Assembly: GCA_016839865.1 (NCBI GenBank)
Contig: JAEOTN010000148.1
Coordinates: 1 to 5,064 of the forward strand
Reading direction: 5' to 3'
DNA length: 5,064 nt
DNA from: Promethearchaeota archaeon
GTDB taxonomy: Archaea > Asgardarchaeota > Lokiarchaeia > Sigynarchaeales > MK-D1
Below the pieces are notes generated by a model. That model worked only from the letters and a program-made list of their open reading frames with translations. It made no database searches and was not told the DNA's origin. Below are positions 1 to 5,064 of this stretch, one piece after another. Every line of letters starts with the position of its first letter. The first letter of the stretch is position 1. The position numbers and the translations under genes are program-made.

Positions 1-2591
1 ACAGAGATTATAACTTATGTATTCTTTGTGGAAGATGTGTTCGAGTTTGTAACGATTTACGAGGAATTAGTGCCATTAATTTTATGCATCGAGGTCATGA
101 AACGAAAATCTCAACAGGTGGAGATGTACCATATATAGATTCTAACTGCATTTATTGTGGTTCATGCTTGGATGTTTGTCCGACTGGCGCATTGTCATCC
201 AAAAATACCAAGTGGGTAAAGAAATCAGAGAAAAATCAAACACATTCCTCTTGTACTTTTTGCAGCGTAGGCTGCGGTTTTAATTATTACACCGTCGATG
301 AAGAATTAATGGAGTCGATTCCAAGTAAACAAGACCGTGTAAATAAAGGACAAGGTTGCCTACTCGGAAGATTTTGTACTCCACAATTCATGAATAGTAA
401 ATCCCGTTTAAAGTATCCCACGAGTCAAGATGAAGACTCAATGGTTCCTAGGACGTGGGAAGAAGTTTATGATTTCCTAAAGGAGAAATTATCTGCTTAC
501 AATCCTGAAGAAATTGCGTTAATAGCTTCTCCGGACCTAACCAATGAATCTGCTTATCTTCTGAACAAATTTGGGAACGAAATACTCAAAACCCCAAATA
601 TTGTATTATCCACAGATTTCATACCTATTATTAGTCAAAATGAGCATTCGTTTGACAATATATCAAAATCTCAATGGATTTTACTTCTGAACGCAAATGT
701 TCAATTAACTCATCCTGTGCTATTGGTGCGAATAAAACAAGCTAAAGATAAAGGAGCAAAAATTCTTTCGTTGAATATGGGGGATGTAGATCTACCTTAT
801 GAGACTCGAAATCTGATTGATATCGAATTAAATCTACCAATTCAAGATGCAACTTCAGTTCTTTTTGCAATGTTGGGAACACAAAATAAGTTATTATTAC
901 GAGATCTTGGTTTAAAAATTGATGAGCATGTTTTAGAACGGCAACACCTAACTCAATTCGTGGAATTACGTCGTTATCAGACAGGTTCTGTTATAATAGG
1001 AAATTACGTCAATCTACCCCCCTTATATGTCAATGAACTGCAAAAATTAGTCTTTACACTAGCATCTGAGGGAGAAAGTAAAATAACGTGTTTTGGTTTA
1101 TGGAATCATGGAAATCTTAATGGAGTTTCGAAATTTATCAAGAAACCTATAACAGAAATCAAGGAAGACATTAAATCAGGAGTAATTAAAGCACTTATCA
1201 CTACAGAAAGACTAGATGATCTGATTACCGATAAACTAGAGTTTCTCACCGTGCTCGATGTATTTGAATCCGATTTTTCAAATAAAGCAGACGTTGTATT
1301 ACCTATCACTAGCTTTACTGAACAATCCGGTCATACTACCAATGCGGAATTAGTTACTAGGGAACTTAAAGAATCGGCTGCACCATTGGGGAATTCAAAA
1401 CCTGATTGGCTTATATTTACTGAATTAGCACAAAAATTCGAAGCTGGAGCAGGATTCAAATATAAGAATTCTGATGAAATTGACGAAGAAATAAAACAGC
1501 TTAACATAGATGAAACACCGAAAGAAATGAATTTCAAGGATATATTGAAGATCCCCGTTGAGGAAAATTATCCTAAATTTAAATTAAGCGATTTTCAACA
1601 TAGAGGTCAAAAAATTGCTCAATTAGTTCCCGATTTTAAATTTTTAATTGATAACAAAAGTGGAGTCAGTGAAGAACCATCGAAAACTCCAGAAGAAGAA
1701 ACCACTGATTTTAAAGTAGTTCACATTGAGGAAAATGTTCCCAACGTATTCAAATTGGTAGTTCATGCTCCATTACTTGCGAAGAAAGCAAAACCGGGTA
1801 ATTTTGTATTAATTATGGCAAAAGAAACCAGCGAGAGAATACCTATTACACTGTCAGATTGGGATGAAGAGGCTGGAACTGTAACATTTTTCTTCCAAGA
1901 GAGGGGATACTCCACCAAAGAATTATCTGAAGTAAAATCAGATGGATATCTCCATAGCTTAGTAGGGCCATTAGGTAATTCAGTTGAACTTGAAGAAGGA
2001 AAAACAATATTACTTGGTGCAGGATGTTATGGAATTGCAGCAAATTTCGCTTTGGCAAAAGCAGCGAAAGCAATGGGTAACAAAGTGATTGCTATCATTG
2101 AAGGTAAATCTAGCGATATTATTTACCTTCGCGAAGAATATGAGAAACTTGTAGACAAATTGGTAGTTGTCACTCCAAGCGGTTCTGGAGGGTATAGGGG
2201 AAATGAACATGGTAAAATCACCACTGGAATCGAAATTGTTTCTCAAACGGAATCTATAGATGTTGCATATTTCGTAGGGTGCAAAATGATGATGATGGAG
2301 GCTTCTAAGGCAACGGAAAAATTGAAAATCCCAACCTTTGTAAGTCTTGATACGATTATGCTTGACGGAACTGGTATGTGTGGGGCATGTAGATTAACAT
2401 TAAATGATGATGGAAGAAAAATTACTAAGTTTGCTTGTGTTGATGGACCAATTTTCGATGGTCACAAAGTTGATTGGGACGAACTCATGAAGCGTGCTGT
2501 TTCATTCGACCATGAAGAGGTTGAAGTGTATCGGAGTAATTCTTGCAAAGCAATTGCCAAATTCAATTCAGAACAGGAGGGATCCTCATGA
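1..2591 (+). CDS. FDH/NuoG-like iron-sulfur protein fused to NfnA module (5' partial)
   Basis: The frame is open from the left edge (first full codon at nt 3), so the N-terminus is missing and Met at nt 84 is internal. Residues below count from nt 3; 862 are visible. Residues 1-65 form a 2x[4Fe-4S] ferredoxin domain (C6, C9, C12, C16; C49, C52, C55, C59), like that of NuoG and FDH alpha subunits. Residues 84-125 are the [4Fe-4S] entry of the molybdopterin-oxidoreductase fold (C84, C87, C91, C119). Residues 130 to about 490 are a shortened molybdopterin fold that includes a DVVLP...SG..TN segment near 430-447 and KPDW at 466-469. The active-site Cys/Sec-His segment is absent, the lysine after C119 is Leu121, and no C-terminal pterin-binding domain follows. 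After a Glu/Pro-rich linker, residues 569-862 are NfnA-like: flavin motif RIPITLSD (612-619), then D788, C793, C796 and C812 for [2Fe-2S]. The likely role is a cytosolic electron conduit plus small subunit of an Nfn-type bifurcating oxidoreductase with the next gene. True formate dehydrogenase activity is unlikely. By family comparison, a [2Fe-2S]/His-Cys N-terminus probably lies upstream. Confidence 0.9.
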   Translation, partial: RDYNLCILCGRCVRVCNDLRGISAINFMHRGHETKISTGGDVPYIDSNCIYCGSCLDVCPTGALSSKNTKWVKKSEKNQTHSSCTFCSVGCGFNYYTVDEELMESIPSKQDRVNKGQGCLLGRFCTPQFMNSKSRLKYPTSQDEDSMVPRTWEEVYDFLKEKLSAYNPEEIALIASPDLTNESAYLLNKFGNEILKTPNIVLSTDFIPIISQNEHSFDNISKSQWILLLNANVQLTHPVLLVRIKQAKDKGAKILSLNMGDVDLPYETRNLIDIELNLPIQDATSVLFAMLGTQNKLLLRDLGLKIDEHVLERQHLTQFVELRRYQTGSVIIGNYVNLPPLYVNELQKLVFTLASEGESKITCFGLWNHGNLNGVSKFIKKPITEIKEDIKSGVIKALITTERLDDLITDKLEFLTVLDVFESDFSNKADVVLPITSFTEQSGHTTNAELVTRELKESAAPLGNSKPDWLIFTELAQKFEAGAGFKYKNSDEIDEEIKQLNIDETPKEMNFKDILKIPVEENYPKFKLSDFQHRGQKIAQLVPDFKFLIDNKSGVSEEPSKTPEEETTDFKVVHIEENVPNVFKLVVHAPLLAKKAKPGNFVLIMAKETSERIPITLSDWDEEAGTVTFFFQERGYSTKELSEVKSDGYLHSLVGPLGNSVELEEGKTILLGAGCYGIAANFALAKAAKAMGNKVIAIIEGKSSDIIYLREEYEKLVDKLVVVTPSGSGGYRGNEHGKITTGIEIVSQTESIDVAYFVGCKMMMMEASKATEKLKIPTFVSLDTIMLDGTGMCGACRLTLNDDGRKITKFACVDGPIFDGHKVDWDELMKRAVSFDHEEVEVYRSNSCKAIAKFNSEQEGSS
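2575..2580 (+). promoter_or_regulatory. Shine-Dalgarno site for nfnB
   Basis: A perfect AGGAGG lies 7 nt before the ATG at 2588, inside the 3' end of the upstream gene. It decides the nfnB start at 2588 over the in-frame ATG at 2543, which has no such site. The resulting ATGA overlap of stop and start suggests translational coupling and fixed subunit stoichiometry. Confidence 0.85.
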
Positions 2592-4018
2592 GTGCTCCAA
2601 CACCCAAACCAGCACGTAAGAAAAGGGTAATATTACCAAGACATAAAATCCCTGAGCAAGATCCACACCTTCGAGCAAAAAATTTCAATGAGGTAAACTT
2701 GGGATATACTCCAGAAATGGCATTTGCAGAAGCTTCACGATGTTTACAATGCCCTAAACCTGCTTGTCAGCAAGGATGCCCAGTAGGAGTAGACATTCCA
2801 GGATTTATTAAACTAATTCGAGAAAATGATTTCATAGAAGCATCTCATCACATCAAAGAAACTAATGCTCTTCCTGCTGTGTGTGGACGAGTGTGTCCTC
2901 AAGAGAATCAATGTGAAGGTAGTTGCGTTTTAGGAAAATCGAAAAAATATAAACCAGTCGCAATTGGGAACTTAGAAAGATTTGTAGCAGATGCTGAAAG
3001 GGCAACTAATGCATGTTATATCTGTGAAAAAGATCCTCCTACAGGAAAGAAAGTCGCAATTATTGGATGTGGACCTGCAGGATTGACAGTAGCTGGAGAT
3101 CTTACTAAGAAGGGACATGGAGTGACAATCTTCGAGGCTTTTCACAAAGGAGGAGGAGTATTAGCTTATGGTATTCCGGAATTCCGTCTTCCGAAGGAAA
3201 TAGTAAATTGGGAAATCCGGGAACTAGTTGAGAATGGAGTTCAAATCAAATATAACACGATAGTTGGAAAACTCATAACCATTCAAGAACTTAGAGATCA
3301 AGGTTTCGATGCGATATTCATTGGGATTGGAGCAGGATTACCGAGATTTATGGGAATTCCTGGAGAAAATCTCAAAGGAGTCGTATCAGCTAATGAATAT
3401 TTGACTCGTTCGAATCTTATGAAGGCATTTGATTTTCCAAATTATAAAACCCCTCCACTACGAGGAAAAAATGTTGTAGTTGTAGGAGGTGGCAATGTTG
3501 CAATGGATTCTGCTCGAACTGCTTTGAGAAGCGAAGCAGAAACTGTGACAATCGTATATCGACGTGCAATGGAACAATTACCGGCTCGAGTTGAAGAAGT
3601 TCATCATGCTCAAGAAGAAGGTGTTATTTTTAATCTTTTGACTAATCCCATCCAATTTATTGGAGGTGAAAAGGGTAACCTCATTGAAGCTGAAGTCCTT
3701 CGGATGGAATTGGGAGAACCTGACGCATCTGGAAGAGCACGACCTGTACCAATTGAAGGCTCGGAATTTCGGGTCAAGTGTGACCTCGCAATTATTTCTA
3801 TTGGGAATAATAGTAATCCATTACTTACTGGAACAATGCCTGAATTAGAATTGAATCGTTGGGGAAATATTGTGACTGATGAAAATGGATCTACAAACTT
3901 ACCTGGCATATATGCGGGTGGAGATATTGTTACTGGTGCAGCAACGGTTATCTCGGCAATGGGCGCTGGAAGAAGAGCTGCTAACGCAATCCATGAATAC
4001 TTGATAAAACCAGAATAA
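2588..4018 (+). CDS. nfnB: NfnB: NADPH/ferredoxin-type bifurcating oxidoreductase large subunit (GltD-like)
   Basis: This 476-residue protein is full length for the NfnB / glutamate-synthase-small-subunit-like family. In characterised NfnAB enzymes this subunit carries the bifurcating FAD, two [4Fe-4S] clusters and the NADPH site, and couples NADPH oxidation to reduction of ferredoxin and NAD, or the reverse. The N-terminal Fer4_20-type domain shows IPEQDP (21-26), RCLQC, and eight cysteines in two groups (52, 55, 60, 64 and 99, 103, 109, 113). The FAD Rossmann motif is G160-x-G162-x-x-G165. The NAD(P)H fold has GGGNVAMD (300-307) and YRR (324-326), where arginines are expected to meet the 2'-phosphate of NADPH. 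The FAD-closing motif YAGGD (442-446) is followed by an Ala/Gly-rich helix. The start at 2588 is chosen from the Shine-Dalgarno site and because family members begin shortly before PEQDP. It overlaps the upstream NfnA fusion by 4 nt, so both products should form one cytosolic complex. Without that context it could be called a glutamate synthase small subunit, but no large GltB subunit is visible and NfnA is adjacent. Confidence 0.93.
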   Translation: MSAPTPKPARKKRVILPRHKIPEQDPHLRAKNFNEVNLGYTPEMAFAEASRCLQCPKPACQQGCPVGVDIPGFIKLIRENDFIEASHHIKETNALPAVCGRVCPQENQCEGSCVLGKSKKYKPVAIGNLERFVADAERATNACYICEKDPPTGKKVAIIGCGPAGLTVAGDLTKKGHGVTIFEAFHKGGGVLAYGIPEFRLPKEIVNWEIRELVENGVQIKYNTIVGKLITIQELRDQGFDAIFIGIGAGLPRFMGIPGENLKGVVSANEYLTRSNLMKAFDFPNYKTPPLRGKNVVVVGGGNVAMDSARTALRSEAETVTIVYRRAMEQLPARVEEVHHAQEEGVIFNLLTNPIQFIGGEKGNLIEAEVLRMELGEPDASGRARPVPIEGSEFRVKCDLAIISIGNNSNPLLTGTMPELELNRWGNIVTDENGSTNLPGIYAGGDIVTGAATVISAMGAGRRAANAIHEYLIKPE

Positions 4019-4040
4019 TTCATTATCTTTTTAGATCCAA

Positions 4041-4205
4041 ATGAAATCCAAGAAAAAATATAAGAAATCTATATCAAAAAATTTATTTTTACCTATTATC
4101 GATTCGATTATCCTTCAATCGGAAGATGTAGAAATTAAAGAAAATTTGGTTCTACCACCATCAGATGAAATTGGAACAGTACATGTTTTATGTGAAGTTT
4201 CTTAG
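4041..4205 (+). CDS. possible small hypothetical protein, 54 residues
   Basis: I do not recognise this one. The frame opens at the ATG at 4041, nine bases after an in-frame TAG, and closes at the TAG ending at 4205, filling most of the gap between nfnB and the acetyltransferase. The product is Lys-rich at the start (KSKKKYKKS), then has a hydrophobic patch (LFLPIIDSII) and an acidic, Val-rich second half. Codons in the second half are rich in G-first triplets (gat, gta, gaa, gtt), which looks like coding sequence. Against it: no Shine-Dalgarno site before the ATG, short length and no known motif. It lies 22 nt after nfnB, so it could be read from the same transcript. It may equally be spacer DNA or the remnant of a longer gene. 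Confidence 0.35.
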   Translation: MKSKKKYKKSISKNLFLPIIDSIILQSEDVEIKENLVLPPSDEIGTVHVLCEVS

Positions 4206-4229
4206 CATTGAGTTGTTCTTTCCTCTGAT

Positions 4230-4234
4230 AGGTG
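4230..4234 (+). promoter_or_regulatory. Shine-Dalgarno-like AGGTG before the TTG start
   Basis: AGGTG matches part of the GGAGGTGATC anti-SD complement and sits 8 nt before TTG at 4243. It supports translation from TTG over the in-frame ATG at 4270, which is preceded only by an A-rich stretch. Confidence 0.5.
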
Positions 4235-4242
4235 TATAATTA

Positions 4243-4803
4243 TTGACTGATTCTACAGAAAAACAAAAAATGCTAGCAGGGGAATTATATTTTGCTGGAG
4301 ATCCTCTGTTGATAAGGGAACGTGTGAATGCCCGTAGGTTAACTCGTCAATTCAACTTAAGTTCTGAGACGGAACTAAAGAAACGGAATTTCATTCTTAA
4401 GGAACTTTTAGGAAAGTGGTCAAACGGAGTATACATTGAATCCCCTTTTCGCTGCGATTATGGTTATAATATATTTCTGGGAGAATGGGTGTATATGAAT
4501 TTTGGATGTGTTTTTCTAGATGTGAATCCGATCACTATTGGAGAACATACTATGCTAGGACCGTATGTACAGATTTACACAGCTACACACCCATTAGAAG
4601 CAGAAAAACGATGTGAAGGTCCTGAATCAGGTAAACCTATCACTATTGGGAGTAGATGTTGGATAGGAGGGGGAGTGATTATTAACCCAGGTGTGACGAT
4701 TGGAGATAATACAACAATTGGAGCTGGTTCAGTGGTTACCAAAGACATCCCACCAAATGCTTTTGCAGCAGGAAATCCATGTGAAGTAATAAAAGAATTA
4801 TAG
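4243..4803 (+). CDS. maa: Maltose/galactoside-type O-acetyltransferase (Maa/LacA family)
   Basis: This 186-residue protein is the usual length for maltose O-acetyltransferases, which transfer acetyl from acetyl-CoA to a sugar hydroxyl; the true sugar here is unknown. The N-terminal Mac domain is clear: EKQKMLAGELY (6-16), RARRLT-like NARRLT (29-34), then FRCDYGYNIFLG (69-80), which is nearly invariant in the family. The left-handed beta-helix follows as hexapeptide repeats (ITIGEH, ITIGSR, VTIGDN, TTIGAG). The catalytic histidine is H116 in YTATHP, and WIGGG (140-144) followed by NPG forms part of the acetyl-CoA site. The end is the typical GNPxxVIKEL. The TTG start is preferred because the residues before MLAGELY match the usual family N-terminus and AGGTG lies upstream; starting at ATG 4270 would remove them. 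It should be a soluble cytosolic trimer, as for the family. No pathway partner is visible, and it may be expressed independently of the nfn operon. Confidence 0.92.
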   Translation: MTDSTEKQKMLAGELYFAGDPLLIRERVNARRLTRQFNLSSETELKKRNFILKELLGKWSNGVYIESPFRCDYGYNIFLGEWVYMNFGCVFLDVNPITIGEHTMLGPYVQIYTATHPLEAEKRCEGPESGKPITIGSRCWIGGGVIINPGVTIGDNTTIGAGSVVTKDIPPNAFAAGNPCEVIKEL

Positions 4804-4940
4804 AAGTTTAATTTCTGGATTTTCTGAGGTATTTTTTTAAACACTAATTTAACAGAGAAAAACTCTTGTGTTCGTCCATTTTCCGAAATTTCCATATTCC
4901 CCATCTCGGATTTTACTTCCTTGTAGTCAATTTCATTCAT
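4804..4940 (-). other. coding-looking minus-strand stretch, possible gene remnant
   Basis: Reading leftwards from an ATG at 4940, about 45 codons outside the acetyltransferase look protein-like (MNEIDYKEVKSE..., later KLVFKKIPQKIQK), with many GAA, AAA and GAG codons. The frame then continues another 229 nt antisense to the acetyltransferase and stops at 4575; that part is Pro/Ile/Val-rich, as expected for the antisense of hexapeptide repeats, and is not believable protein. So either this is a 5' gene fragment whose 3' part has been lost, or chance. There is no Shine-Dalgarno site, but a TATA-like box lies upstream. No family is recognised. Confidence 0.22.
4832..4838 (+). terminator. possible oligo-T terminator after the acetyltransferase
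   Basis: A run of seven T lies 28 nt after the acetyltransferase stop. I see no GC-rich hairpin before it, so it is not a classic bacterial intrinsic terminator; archaeal termination can use bare T-runs. In such AT-rich DNA this could be chance. Confidence 0.3.
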
Positions 4941-4979
4941 ATAATAAGATAAAAGATATTTAATGAAAAATGAGAAGTT

Positions 4980-4987
4980 CTTTTATA
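4980..4987 (-). promoter_or_regulatory. TATA-box-like element on the minus strand
   Basis: On the minus strand this reads TATAAAAG, a close match to an archaeal TATA box. A start about 25 nt downstream would fall near 4957, leaving a short leader before the ATG at 4940. Its meaning depends on the host being an archaeon, which is not established, and AT-rich spacers give such matches by chance. Confidence 0.25.
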
Positions 4988-5064
4988 CACAAATTTCAAA
5001 CGAATGTTTATTTTTGGAATCCTAATAAGGTGTTTTTATCAGCTTGAGATGATCCAAGAAAGAC

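Noticed and set aside
84..86. ATG at 84 as the start of the first gene
   Set aside because: The same frame is open back to the window edge and encodes a perfect ferredoxin CxxCxxCxxxC group (nt 18-50) that belongs with the second group after it. The gene starts upstream of the window.
1..1650. Calling the first gene an active formate dehydrogenase
   Set aside because: The catalytic Cys/Sec-His segment, the cluster-to-pterin lysine and the C-terminal pterin-binding domain are not present.
1106..2246. Minus-strand frames of 67 to 78 residues opposite the fusion gene
   Set aside because: They are antisense to a clearly coding region, with no initiation signals or motifs.
2543..2545. ATG at 2543 as the nfnB start
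   Set aside because: It lies within the upstream gene, has no Shine-Dalgarno site and adds 15 residues not typical of the family. ATG 2588 has a perfect site.
3660..3848. 62-residue + strand frame inside nfnB
   Set aside because: It is out of frame within conserved nfnB coding sequence and has no ribosome site.
2588..4018. Glutamate synthase small subunit (gltD)
   Set aside because: The fold is shared, but the adjacent overlapping partner is an NfnA module and no glutamate synthase large subunit is visible.
3610..4023. 137-residue minus-strand frame opposite the end of nfnB
   Set aside because: It lies almost wholly antisense to well-conserved nfnB codons and shows no recognisable motif; it is a shadow frame.
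4213..4240. TTGTTC-16 nt-TATAAT, a bacterial sigma70-like promoter before the acetyltransferase
   Set aside because: A transcript from it would begin near 4247, after the preferred TTG start, and would leave out the AGGTG site. The match is easily produced by chance in AT-rich DNA. It would matter only if translation began at ATG 4270.
4963..5025. 20-codon + strand frame near the right end
   Set aside because: It is too short and has no ribosome site or recognisable content.

Overview
This is a low-G+C window (roughly one third G+C by eye), almost entirely coding on the + strand. It looks like chromosomal DNA from a prokaryote with an anaerobic-type, iron-sulfur-rich redox metabolism. The lineage cannot be fixed from the sequence. 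The Shine-Dalgarno sites fit bacteria or archaea. A minus-strand TATAAAAG box and a T-run without a hairpin lean weakly towards an archaeon (an Asgard-type genome would fit), but that is a guess.

Region 1 (1-4018) is a two-gene operon for an electron-bifurcating-type NAD(P)H:ferredoxin oxidoreductase of the Nfn family in an unusual form. The first gene is cut by the left window edge. It encodes a formate-dehydrogenase/NuoG-like iron-sulfur and molybdopterin-fold module fused at its C-terminus to a complete NfnA (small subunit: FAD plus [2Fe-2S]) module. The FDH-like part keeps all Fe-S cysteines seen, but it has lost the catalytic Cys/Sec-His segment, the cluster-to-pterin lysine and the C-terminal pterin-binding domain, so it is probably an electron wire or scaffold, not a formate dehydrogenase. 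The NfnA part keeps its flavin and [2Fe-2S] motifs but departs from consensus at all three NAD-site motifs. The second gene overlaps it by ATGA behind a strong Shine-Dalgarno site and encodes a complete NfnB/GltD-like subunit (two N-terminal [4Fe-4S] sites, FAD fold and NAD(P)H fold). The proposed working model is that NfnB handles NADPH and ferredoxin chemistry at the bifurcating flavin, while the second electron branch runs through NfnA into the fused NuoG-like wire in place of, or in addition to, NAD(H).

Region 2 (4019-4242) is a short gap that holds a possible 54-residue hypothetical ORF (4041-4205) of unknown function.

Region 3 (4243-4803) is a maltose/galactoside-type O-acetyltransferase (Maa family, left-handed beta-helix), starting at TTG. 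It has no obvious functional link to the redox operon.

Region 4 (4804-5064) has no convincing + strand gene. It holds an oligo-T run just after the acetyltransferase. On the minus strand there is a TATA-like box followed by an ATG and about 45 coding-looking codons that then run antisense into the acetyltransferase. This may be a gene remnant or chance. No RNA genes, CRISPR arrays, insertion sequences or riboswitches were recognised.
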